A stretch of 57,193 nucleotides of DNA from Bacteroidaceae bacterium (GTDB taxonomy: Bacteria; Bacteroidota; Bacteroidia; Bacteroidales; Bacteroidaceae), in the NCBI GenBank assembly GCA_017555845.1, contig JAFZFO010000002.1:1-57193 (forward strand). Reading direction: 5' to 3'. The notes beneath the pieces are model-generated. The model searched no databases and had not been told where the DNA came from. It saw nothing but the letters and a program-made list of their open reading frames with translations. The position numbers were made by a program, and so were the translations under genes. Of this stretch, positions 1-7,425 are shown one piece after another (the first letter of the stretch is position 1; each line of letters begins with the position of its first letter).

Positions 1-823
1 TGAGGATGTAGTTCGTCAGCGTTATGGTAACCTCTTCGATATGTACGAGGAGATCGCCGATACAAATCCATATAAGGAGCCAATGATGATTTTCCCTGCT
101 ATCCACTATACAATGGGTGGTATCTGGGTTGACTACGAGTTGCAGACTTCTGTTCCAGGTTTGTTCGCTATTGGTGAGGCTAACTTCAGTGACCATGGTG
201 CTAACCGTCTTGGTGCTTCTGCTCTTATGCAGGGTCTTGCCGACGGTTACTTTGTACTACCTTATACAATCCAGAACTACCTTGCCGACCAGATTCAGGT
301 TCCACGCTTCAGTACAGATGCTCCTGAATTCGTAGAGGCAGAGAAGGCCGTAAACGACAAGATTGCCAAGCTAATGTCTATCAAGGGTACACGCAGTGTT
401 GACTCTATCCACAAGGAGCTAGGTCTTGTTATGTGGGATAATGTAGGTATGGCACGTACCAAGGAGTCTCTTGAGAAGGCTCTCAAGGAGATTGACCGCG
501 TTGAGAAAATCTTCTGGAGCGAGCTCCGCATTCCAGGCGAGGCTGATACTCTCAATATTGAACTTGAGAAGGCTCTCCGTTTGCTCGACTTCATTGAGAT
601 TGGCCGTTTGATGGCATATGACGCTCTCAACCGTGAGGAGTCTTGCGGTGGTCACTTCCGTGAGGAGCACCAGACCGAAGAGGGTGAGGCTAAGCGTGAC
701 GATGAGAACTTCTCATACGTGGCTTGCTGGAAGTATACAGGTCAGGGTCAGGAGCCGGAACTCATCAAGGAGGACCTCAACTATCAGTACATTAAGGTAC
801 AGCAACGTAACTACAAGAACTAA
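1..823 (+). CDS. frdA: Fumarate reductase/succinate dehydrogenase flavoprotein subunit, C-terminal part (5' end outside window)
   Basis: The reading frame is open from the first bases of the window, so this is the last 273 or so residues of a protein that is normally about 650 long. It is the FAD subunit of the membrane-bound succinate:quinone oxidoreductase, which in gut Bacteroidales mostly runs as fumarate reductase in anaerobic respiration. Seen: the HYTMGGI substrate/FAD segment and the [10 protein letters not shown] motif, whose Arg belongs to the family active site, then the helical C-terminal domain ending in a tyrosine- and lysine-rich tail. frdB follows after 15 bp. The membrane subunit frdC is expected just upstream, outside the window. 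The first ATG inside the window (position 41) is internal, not a start. Confidence 0.95.
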   Translation, partial: EDVVRQRYGNLFDMYEEIADTNPYKEPMMIFPAIHYTMGGIWVDYELQTSVPGLFAIGEANFSDHGANRLGASALMQGLADGYFVLPYTIQNYLADQIQVPRFSTDAPEFVEAEKAVNDKIAKLMSIKGTRSVDSIHKELGLVMWDNVGMARTKESLEKALKEIDRVEKIFWSELRIPGEADTLNIELEKALRLLDFIEIGRLMAYDALNREESCGGHFREEHQTEEGEAKRDDENFSYVACWKYTGQGQEPELIKEDLNYQYIKVQQRNYKN

Positions 824-838
824 TTAAATTTGTAAGCA

Positions 839-1594
839 ATGGATAAAAATATAAGTTTTACATTGAAGGTATGGCGTCAGAGAGGTCCTAAGGCTAAAGG
901 TGCTTTCGAAACATATCAGATGAAGGATATTCCTGGCGATACCTCATTCCTCGAGATGCTTGATATTCTTAACGAGCAGTTGGTAAACGAGAACAAAGAA
1001 CCGGTTGTATTTGACCACGACTGCCGCGAGGGTATCTGCGGTATGTGTTCACTCTACGTGAACGGTCATCCTCACGGCCCTGCTACAGGTGCAACAACCT
1101 GTCAGCTCTACATGCGCCGTTTCAAGGATGGTGACGTTATTACAGTTGAGCCATGGCGTTCAGCAGGTTTCCCTGTAATCCGCGACCTTATGGTTGACCG
1201 TACAGCGTTCGACAAGATCCAGCAGGCCGGCGGTTATGTATCAATCAACACTGGTGGTATGCCCGATGCCAATGCAATTCCTATCGGTAAGGACGTTGCC
1301 GAGGAGGCTATGGATGCTGCTGCTTGTATCGGTTGCGGTGCTTGTGTAGCTGCTTGTAAGAACGGTTCAGCCATGTTGTTCGTTTCGGCAAAGGTTAGCC
1401 AGTTCGCATTGTTGCCACAGGGTAAGGTTGAGGCTGCAAAGCGTGTAAAGGCTATGGTTGCCAAGATGGACGAGCTTGGTTTCGGTAACTGTACAAATAC
1501 TCGCGCTTGCGAGGCTGAGTGTCCAAAGTGTGTGTCAATCAGCAATATCGCACGTTTGAACCGCGAGTTCATCAAGGCTAAGTTGAAAGACTGA
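839..1594 (+). CDS. frdB: Fumarate reductase/succinate dehydrogenase iron-sulfur subunit
   Basis: This 251-residue protein carries electrons between the flavin of FrdA and the quinone at the membrane subunit. All three cluster sites are visible. The N-terminal [2Fe-2S] ferredoxin domain has Cys62, Cys67, Cys70 and Cys88. The C-terminal ferredoxin domain has [11 protein letters not shown] (Cys163, 166, 169, 173) and a second cysteine group around [14 protein letters not shown] (218-231). The length is typical of the family. It sits 15 bp after frdA and is the last gene of the operon; a strong hairpin follows at 1617-1645. Confidence 0.96.
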   Translation: MDKNISFTLKVWRQRGPKAKGAFETYQMKDIPGDTSFLEMLDILNEQLVNENKEPVVFDHDCREGICGMCSLYVNGHPHGPATGATTCQLYMRRFKDGDVITVEPWRSAGFPVIRDLMVDRTAFDKIQQAGGYVSINTGGMPDANAIPIGKDVAEEAMDAAACIGCGACVAACKNGSAMLFVSAKVSQFALLPQGKVEAAKRVKAMVAKMDELGFGNCTNTRACEAECPKCVSISNIARLNREFIKAKLKD

Positions 1595-1616
1595 TAAATA
1601 CCTTGAATAAATAATG

Positions 1617-1645
1617 AGTCAGGCTGCCCAACGGGCAGCCTGACT
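1617..1645. terminator. Intrinsic terminator-like hairpin between frdB and the convergent PepSY-like gene
   Basis: A perfect 13-bp stem, AGTCAGGCTGCCC with GGGCAGCCTGACT, closes a 3-nt loop (AAC). It lies 23 bp after the frdB stop and 40 bp past the end of the opposing gene, so it can serve both strands. The flanking T-runs are weak. Confidence 0.7.
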
Positions 1646-1684
1646 TCGTTAATGTAATAATGTAACCTATGATTTCCTCAGCAA

Positions 1685-2143
1685 TCAGTCGTCGATGTCG
1701 TAGAGGTTGAAATCCTTGTCGAACTTCAGTTCAAGACGGTTTGAGAGTTTTATCTCATAGTCGTTGCGGTTCTTCTCAATCACAACAATCTTTTCGCCGG
1801 AATAGTTCCTGTTCACATAATCCTTGATGGGTTGTGGGATGATTGATGCAGGGACTTCGTTCTGCTGGCAGTCGACCTCCTCCCAATTGCCTTTGTTTGA
1901 GAATTCAAGCTTTGCGCCATTGGCAAGCCTTACCTCGTATGAATTGAACAGGATGTTGCACTCTTCTTTTGCATACATGATGTCAACGCCTGCAAAGTTT
2001 GCATCGATGAACTGCTGTGCCGCTATGGGCAGCTGGCTTTTGTTGATCAACTTGTCGTTGTCGGCTGCTGCTGCCAGAACTCCTACCGAAAAAATAGCAA
2101 CCAGAATCAATAGAATCTTTTTCATAATCTTTTTCATTTTCAT
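1685..2143 (-). CDS. Secreted PepSY-like (DUF2874-type) protein
   Basis: This is a periplasmic protein of about 152 residues with no known enzyme activity. Seen: a basic start (MKMKKIMKKIL), a hydrophobic signal segment ending at AAAAD, then two similar modules of about 55 residues. Each module has an opening VP/LP..I..FI/YV helix and a YEV.L.NG..LEF or YEIKLSN.LELKF strand pair. Two such modules are characteristic of the PepSY-like DUF2874 proteins common in Bacteroidetes. I start it at the ATG cluster at 2143/2137 because the longer frame to 2209 adds residues that do not look like a signal peptide. It is monocistronic and convergent with frdB. The function is not known; a binding or inhibitor role is only suggested by the PepSY name. 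Confidence 0.75.
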   Translation of the reverse strand: MKMKKIMKKILLILVAIFSVGVLAAAADNDKLINKSQLPIAAQQFIDANFAGVDIMYAKEECNILFNSYEVRLANGAKLEFSNKGNWEEVDCQQNEVPASIIPQPIKDYVNRNYSGEKIVVIEKNRNDYEIKLSNRLELKFDKDFNLYDIDD

Positions 2144-2283
2144 TGTCAGTATATGTTTTTTTACTCTTTCAACAACTGTGAACTTTTTGCTGTTCGTTGT
2201 TCGTATCATTTACGATGCAAAGATTATATGCGATTCTGAAATGAATTTGAAATTTTATAAAAAATAAAGAAAATGTGAAAAAA

Positions 2284-2316
2284 ATACGGAAGCCATTGGG
2301 GTATGTGCTTCCGTAT
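2284..2316 (-). terminator. Intrinsic terminator of the small membrane protein gene
   Basis: A 10-bp perfect stem (ATACGGAAGC with GCTTCCGTAT, loop of 13) lies 22 bp beyond the stop codon. On the minus strand it is followed by a run of seven T. Confidence 0.85.
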
Positions 2317-2338
2317 GTGCCTTGTTGTTGCGTGAATC

Positions 2339-2557
2339 CTATTCCTGCCCGAACAATATCCTGTATATGCGTGATGCAATGAAGTATGTCAACATACCGC
2401 TCAGTAATCCTGCCATGAGCATGCTCTGCTGGTCGCTAAGCCTGTTGTAGAAGATGATTATCAGCAGTGTGGTAAACAGGTTGTAGAAAAGGTTCATCTT
2501 CTCTACTGCAATGAATTCCATTTCCACTTCCCTGCGTTTGAACAGATTGGTTGCCAT
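2339..2557 (-). CDS. Small two-helix inner-membrane protein, function unknown
   Basis: This 72-residue protein has a charged N-terminus (MATNLFKRREVEMEF) and two hydrophobic segments at about residues 23-38 and 46-60, separated by a short polar turn (NRLSDQQS). It ends in a basic/aromatic tail. The ATG at 2557 is preferred over 2587: a promoter at 2585-2616 would start transcription near 2578, between the two candidates. A dedicated promoter and terminator show a compact monocistronic unit, which supports a real gene despite its size. I do not recognise a family. Confidence 0.7.
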   Translation of the reverse strand: MATNLFKRREVEMEFIAVEKMNLFYNLFTTLLIIIFYNRLSDQQSMLMAGLLSGMLTYFIASRIYRILFGQE

Positions 2558-2584
2558 GTCTTGTTTGAGATTTGAAAAAGGGCG

Positions 2585-2616
2585 CAAAATTAATTAAAAA
2601 AACACGGGACGGCAAC
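2585..2616 (-). promoter_or_regulatory. Bacteroidetes-type promoter for the small membrane protein
   Basis: Read on the minus strand: GTTG (-33), 20 bp, TAATTTTG (-7), matching the TTTG / TAnnTTTG consensus. The predicted transcript start is about 20 nt before the ATG at 2557. Confidence 0.65.
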
Positions 2617-2622
2617 AAAGTG

Positions 2623-2634
2623 CTTGGCGCCAAG
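2623..2634. promoter_or_regulatory. 12-bp perfect palindrome between divergent genes, possible operator
   Basis: CTTGGCGCCAAG is a perfect palindrome just upstream of the -33 element of the minus-strand promoter and 88 bp before rnr. Its placement fits a regulator site, but no regulator can be named. Confidence 0.3.
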
Positions 2635-2721
2635 TTTAAAAACTGTTTAAAGCTCTATACTTTTATTGTTTTATAATTGCTGTGTGCTGTTTTATTGTTA
2701 ATTTAGCAACAGTAAAACTTT

Positions 2722-4875
2722 ATGGTTATGTCAAAGAAAGGTTCAAAGGGAAAGGGACGTCTTAACAAAGGTGCAGTCGTTGATATGATGGTTGATTTCT
2801 TCAACCGTAACGACAGGCGTATTGTCAGTCCAAAGGAGATATTCAAGGAGTTGGATCTTACATCCACCTCGGCACGTACATTGTGCGTGAATATTCTTGA
2901 TGATATGGTTTTTGACGGTTATCTCATAGAGCCCGAATTCAGGAAATACCGTCTTGCCGACAATTCATCCATTCTTGTTGGAAAATTCATGCGCAGCAAG
3001 GATGGTTACAATGAGTTCTACCCCGAGGATGGCAGTGAGCCAGTGCTCATCAGTGAGCGCAATTCGGCCCATGCACTAACCGATGATATTGTGCGTGTGG
3101 CACTATTCGCAAGGCGTCGCGGCCGTGGCCGCGAGGGAGAGGTGGTTGAGATAATAAAGCGCACACACGATACATTTGTGGGAGAACTGCATGTTGAAAA
3201 GCACTATGCTTTCCTCATTACCGAGAACCGTCTCATGCCAAATGACATATTCATACCAAAGGATTTGCTTAAGGGGGGCAAGAACGGTGAAAAGGCTGTA
3301 GTCAAGCTGTTGGAATGGCCGCTTGACAGCAAGAATCCTGTTGGTAAGGTTATTGATGTGCTTGGAGAGAGTGGTAACAATGATACCGAGATGAACGCCA
3401 TTCTTGCCGAGTATGGCTTGCCATATAACTATCCCGTTGCCGTTGAGCAGGCTGCCGAGCAGTTGTCGGCAGAGATTTCGGCCGAGGAGATAGCTGCCCG
3501 CAAGGATTTCCGTGGCGTGACAACAATGACCATTGACCCTGCCGATGCAAAGGACTTTGATGATGCTCTCTCCATTCGCCCCGCCGGCGAAGGATTGTGG
3601 GAGGTTGGTGTGCACATTGCCGACGTATCGCACTATGTTACCGAGGGCAGTGTCATCGACAAGGAGGCTTTCAAGCGCGCTACATCAATATATCTTGTTG
3701 ACCGCACGATACCGATGCTTCCAGAGCGTCTTTGCAACGACCTCTGCTCGTTGCGTCCGCATGAGGATAAACTTGCCTATTCGGTCATCTTTACAATGAA
3801 TGAAAAGGCCGAGGTCAAGAAATTCGACATAGCACGCACTGTAATCAACAGTGACCATCGTTTCTGCTATGACGAGGTTCAGGAGATAATTGAAAAGGGC
3901 GAGGGCTTGTACTATGATGAGATAAAGACCTTGAACATGCTCGCGCAGACCATGCGTGAGAAGCGTTTCCAGGCCGGTGCAATCGATTTCCAGCAGGCAC
4001 AGGTACACTTCCGTCTCGATGACAGCGGAAAGCCTCTGTCGGTCTATTTCAGCGAGAGCAACGAGTCGCACCAGCTCATCGAGGAGTTCATGCTTCTTGC
4101 CAACCGCACCGTTGCCGAGAAGATTGGCCGTAAGGCTCCAAACGCTCCATTGAAGACATTCGTTTACCGTATACACGACCAGCCTAACCCCGAGAAGATC
4201 TCGATGCTCTCCAAATTCGTTAGCAAATTGGGTTATAAGATGAAGAGTGCAAGTGGCCGTACTACATCGGCATCGGCTCTCAACAGCCTGTTGAAAGAGG
4301 TACACGGCAGCAAGGAGCAGAATGTTATTGAGCAGATATCACTGCGTACAATGCAGAAGGCAAGATATTCAACGGAGAATATCGGGCACTATGGTCTGGC
4401 ATTCCGTTATTACACCCACTTTACCTCGCCTATACGCCGTTACCCCGATTTGCTTGTACACCGCCTGTTGCACCGTTATCTAACTCTTGAGGCACGTACG
4501 GTAAGCAAACCAAAATATGAGGACCTTTGCGAGCACTGTTCGGCACAGGAGCAGGTTGCGGCAAATGCCGAGCGCGCAAGTATCAAGTACAAGCAGGTAG
4601 AGTTCATGAGCGAGCACATCGGCGAGGAGTTCGATGCTGTGATCAGTGGAGTTACCGAGTGGGGATTCTATGCTGAGATAAACGAGAACAAGTGTGAGGG
4701 TATGGTGCCTATGCGTACTCTGCAGGATGATTACTATGAGTTCGACGAGGCCAACTACTGTATCATGGGTCGTCGCCATCGCCGCAAATTCACTATTGGA
4801 GACCCTGTGCGCATCCGCATCATGCGTGCCAACCTCGACAGGAAACAGCTCGATTTTGAGTTGATTGACGATTGA
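2722..4875 (+). CDS. rnr: Ribonuclease R
   Basis: This is a 3'-to-5' processive exoribonuclease that degrades structured RNA and takes part in rRNA and mRNA quality control in the cytosol. The 717 residues show a basic start, an N-terminal winged-helix region (about 10-65), cold-shock type OB folds (about 80-250), the RNB catalytic domain and a C-terminal S1 domain (about 635-710). The RNB metal-binding motif is intact: D272-P-A-D275-A-K-D278-F-D280-D281. The conserved HYGLAF..YTHFTSPIRRYPDL segment is also present, which marks RNase II/R rather than a relative. The length fits RNase R. The start at 2722 (MVMSKKG) could equally be 2728. No terminator is visible after it, so read-through into the response regulator 53 bp away is possible. 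Confidence 0.95.
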   Translation: MVMSKKGSKGKGRLNKGAVVDMMVDFFNRNDRRIVSPKEIFKELDLTSTSARTLCVNILDDMVFDGYLIEPEFRKYRLADNSSILVGKFMRSKDGYNEFYPEDGSEPVLISERNSAHALTDDIVRVALFARRRGRGREGEVVEIIKRTHDTFVGELHVEKHYAFLITENRLMPNDIFIPKDLLKGGKNGEKAVVKLLEWPLDSKNPVGKVIDVLGESGNNDTEMNAILAEYGLPYNYPVAVEQAAEQLSAEISAEEIAARKDFRGVTTMTIDPADAKDFDDALSIRPAGEGLWEVGVHIADVSHYVTEGSVIDKEAFKRATSIYLVDRTIPMLPERLCNDLCSLRPHEDKLAYSVIFTMNEKAEVKKFDIARTVINSDHRFCYDEVQEIIEKGEGLYYDEIKTLNMLAQTMREKRFQAGAIDFQQAQVHFRLDDSGKPLSVYFSESNESHQLIEEFMLLANRTVAEKIGRKAPNAPLKTFVYRIHDQPNPEKISMLSKFVSKLGYKMKSASGRTTSASALNSLLKEVHGSKEQNVIEQISLRTMQKARYSTENIGHYGLAFRYYTHFTSPIRRYPDLLVHRLLHRYLTLEARTVSKPKYEDLCEHCSAQEQVAANAERASIKYKQVEFMSEHIGEEFDAVISGVTEWGFYAEINENKCEGMVPMRTLQDDYYEFDEANYCIMGRRHRRKFTIGDPVRIRIMRANLDRKQLDFELIDD

Positions 4876-4928
4876 TTTCAATTTCCTTTCTAAAACGGGT
4901 GTGATATTTGTCAAAAAAACGGACTGGT

Positions 4929-5612
4929 ATGAAGTTATTGATAATTGAAGATGACAATTCACTGCGTGAGATCATGCATCGTGCACTCACAAGTGAAGGC
5001 TATGTCGTGGAGGTTGCACCCACATATTTCGATGCATGCGACAAGATTGCAGGCTATAGCTATGACTGCATTCTGCTTGATATAATGTTGCCCGACGGCA
5101 ACGGTCTCCGTCTGCTTGAGCAGATCAAGGCACTTGACAAGGATGACAGGGTCATTATCATCTCGGCACGCGACTCTCTCGATGACAAGATCGAGGGGCT
5201 CGATCTGGGTGCCGATGACTACTTGCCCAAGCCATTCTATATGGCCGAGCTGTCGGCGCGCATCAAGAGCGTCATGCGTCGCGGTGCCGGTGCCGTGAAC
5301 AGGACCATGAGTGCCGGAAACATCGTTCTCGACCTGCAGAGCCGTCTTGTGACTGTCAATGGCAACGCTGTCACTCTGTTGAAGAAGGAGTTTGATATAC
5401 TGCTCTATTTTATGCAACGTCCAAACCACATCATAGACAAGGCTGTGCTTGCCGAGTCGGTATGGGGCGACCACATTGACATGGTCGACAATTTCCAGTT
5501 TGTATATGCGCAGATAAAGAACCTGCGCAAGAGGCTTGCCGATGCAGGTGCTTCGCAGAATATAAAGGCTGTATATGGCTTTGGCTATAAATTCACAGAC
5601 ACAGAGGTATGA
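4929..5612 (+). CDS. OmpR/PhoB-family response regulator
   Basis: This is a DNA-binding partner of the next gene's kinase. It has 227 residues from the ATG at 4929 (MKLLIIEDD), the conserved receiver start; a longer frame from a TTG at 4908 is unlikely. The receiver domain shows the acidic pair D8/D9, phospho-acceptor D51 in LLDIMLPDG, S79 and K101 in LPKPF. The C-terminal half is a winged-helix DNA-binding domain with the expected IDKAVLAESVWGD..V..QIKNLRKRL recognition region and a YGFGYKF end. Its stop overlaps the kinase start by 4 bp (ATGA), so the two are translationally coupled. The target genes are unknown. Confidence 0.93.
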   Translation: MKLLIIEDDNSLREIMHRALTSEGYVVEVAPTYFDACDKIAGYSYDCILLDIMLPDGNGLRLLEQIKALDKDDRVIIISARDSLDDKIEGLDLGADDYLPKPFYMAELSARIKSVMRRGAGAVNRTMSAGNIVLDLQSRLVTVNGNAVTLLKKEFDILLYFMQRPNHIIDKAVLAESVWGDHIDMVDNFQFVYAQIKNLRKRLADAGASQNIKAVYGFGYKFTDTEV

Positions 5613-6877
5613 AACTTATATATAAGGTAACACGAAGGTTGGCATTGGTGGTTCTGCCCGTGCTGTTGCTTTGGGCAACGGTCTTTTACTTTGCAATGGT
5701 AAATGAAGTGAATGACGAGACCGATGACAGCCTTGAGGATTATGCCGAGATGATTGCCCGCCGTGTAGTGACAGGCGAGGAACTCCCAACTCCCGGCGAT
5801 GGCAGCAACAATACCTATTCCATTGAACTGTTGCCGGCATCAGGGGGGTATAGGGATTCAAAGGCATATGAGGATCGCGAGGTCTATATTTATTGGAAAA
5901 AGGAGACAGAGCCGGCACGTGTGCTCACAAAGATATTCCATGATGATTATGGTGCAGCCTACAAGCTTGTCGTTTCTATACCTACGTTTGAACGCGATGA
6001 TATCATAAAGGCCATTCTTTTCTATCTGGCAATTCTATATGCTGTACTTGTGTTTACAATTCTCATTGTGACGGTATTGGTGTTCAGGTATAGTATGAAG
6101 CCGCTCTATTCATTGTTGAAGTGGCTCGATGGCTATCGTCCGGGCAACGGCACGGCCGGTTTCCCCGATGAGGAGTCGGTCCTTGAGTTCAAGAAACTTA
6201 CAAAGGCTGCACGTGAAACAATTGAACGTGCCGAGAATCATCTTGAGCGTCAGAAGCAGTTCATTGGCAATGCGTCACATGAGTTGCAGACGCCACTTGC
6301 AGTGCTTGGTAACCGTATAGAGTGGATGATGGACAGCACATCGCTTAGCGAGGAGCAGTTTGCCGAGCTTTCGAAGATGCGCCAATCAATCCATCGTCTT
6401 GTGCGCCTTAACCGCACGCTGTTGCTGTTGTCGAAGATCGACAGCGGTCATTTCCTTGACAAGAGCGATGTTGACATCGTGTCAATAATTGAAAATGAGC
6501 TTGAACTTTACAAGGAGATATTTGCCGAGAAGGAGATTTGTTGTAATGTCAACGTGCCGTCGGGATATGTTGTGCAGATGGATGAGATGCTTGCAACCAC
6601 AATGGTAAGCAATATCATCAAAAATGCATTTGTGCACTCGCCTGTGGGCGGTACAATTGATGTATGCATCTCGCACGATGAATTGATTGTTTCGAACAAT
6701 GGTGATGAGGCTTTGGATAAGGCAAGGCTTTTCGACCGTTTCTATACAAGCGGCAAAACGGGCTCTACAGGCCTTGGACTGGCACTTGTGAAGTCTATAG
6801 CGTGCTATTATGATTACGGCCTTGAGTACGCCTTTGACGGCCACGGGCACAGTTTCATGATCAGGTTCAAGAGATGA
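5609..6877 (+). CDS. Membrane sensor histidine kinase
   Basis: This inner-membrane sensor of 422 residues should phosphorylate the regulator encoded just before it. Order of parts: TM1 (about 9-30), a periplasmic domain of about 100 residues, TM2 (about 135-162), a short HAMP-like linker and the dimerisation helix with H224 in NASHELQTPLAVL. The ATP-binding domain follows, with the N box around N339 (SNIIKNAF) and the G2 box GLGLALVKS. The catalytic domain ends right at the C-terminus (FMIRFKR), with no extra output domain. The signal is not known; the periplasmic domain resembles no ligand-binding fold I can identify. A strong terminator follows directly. Confidence 0.93.
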   Translation: MKLIYKVTRRLALVVLPVLLLWATVFYFAMVNEVNDETDDSLEDYAEMIARRVVTGEELPTPGDGSNNTYSIELLPASGGYRDSKAYEDREVYIYWKKETEPARVLTKIFHDDYGAAYKLVVSIPTFERDDIIKAILFYLAILYAVLVFTILIVTVLVFRYSMKPLYSLLKWLDGYRPGNGTAGFPDEESVLEFKKLTKAARETIERAENHLERQKQFIGNASHELQTPLAVLGNRIEWMMDSTSLSEEQFAELSKMRQSIHRLVRLNRTLLLLSKIDSGHFLDKSDVDIVSIIENELELYKEIFAEKEICCNVNVPSGYVVQMDEMLATTMVSNIIKNAFVHSPVGGTIDVCISHDELIVSNNGDEALDKARLFDRFYTSGKTGSTGLGLALVKSIACYYDYGLEYAFDGHGHSFMIRFKR

Positions 6878-6920
6878 TAAAAGCAAGGAGGATAAGTCTA
6901 CTTATCCTCCTTGCTTTTAT
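6877..6920. terminator. Bidirectional terminator between the kinase and nrdG
   Basis: A 20-bp perfect stem closes a 4-nt loop (TCTA), with AAAA on the left edge and TTTT on the right edge. It fills the gap between two convergent genes and begins on the last base of the kinase stop codon. Confidence 0.9.
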
Positions 6921-7415
6921 TTAAAAGTCCATGACTACCGTTTCTCCTTTTTCGAGTGATGCCGGTACGTTAATGATTCTTTGGTTGCTGCTTCCGCGGA
7001 AACGTAGTTCCTCGTCTTTCAGTGCTTCAATGAAACGCCCATCCACCAATACGTCTATCTGCTCGAGCAAAGCCTTTTGTGCAGGGTTATGCAGCAACTC
7101 CTCGAACAGGAATCCTGTGTAGCACCATATGTTCTTGGTGCTCTGCTGCCTGATGGCTTTGGCAAGTTCTGTGAATCCAGGTGCCTGGAACATAGGGTCT
7201 CCACCAGTGAAGGTCACGTCGGCAAAAGGATCATCAAGGATTACTTTCAGAATCTCCTCTATCTCTACATGGTGGCCGTTGTCAATGCTCCACGACTGTG
7301 GGTTGTGGCAACCCGGGCAGTGGTGTGGGCATCCCGAAGAATAGACCGATGTGCGAAACCCCGGTCCATCAACTGTTGTATCTTCCACTATCTCAAGTAT
7401 GGAGATTGTAGCCAT
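6921..7415 (-). CDS. nrdG: Anaerobic ribonucleotide reductase-activating protein (radical SAM)
   Basis: NrdG uses S-adenosylmethionine and a [4Fe-4S] cluster to make the glycyl radical on NrdD. At 164 residues it has the normal size. Seen: the radical SAM motif CPHHCPGC (Cys29, Cys33, Cys36) and FTGGDPMFQ as the SAM-binding GGE-like segment. It follows nrdD after 10 bp on the same strand, the usual pairing, and is the last gene of that operon. Confidence 0.95.
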   Translation of the reverse strand: MATISILEIVEDTTVDGPGFRTSVYSSGCPHHCPGCHNPQSWSIDNGHHVEIEEILKVILDDPFADVTFTGGDPMFQAPGFTELAKAIRQQSTKNIWCYTGFLFEELLHNPAQKALLEQIDVLVDGRFIEALKDEELRFRGSSNQRIINVPASLEKGETVVMDF

Positions 7416-7425
7416 ATCAATAGGA

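Noticed and set aside
3685..4305. 206-residue minus-strand ORF opposite rnr
   Set aside because: Antisense to the RNB domain with its catalytic motif; no independent support.
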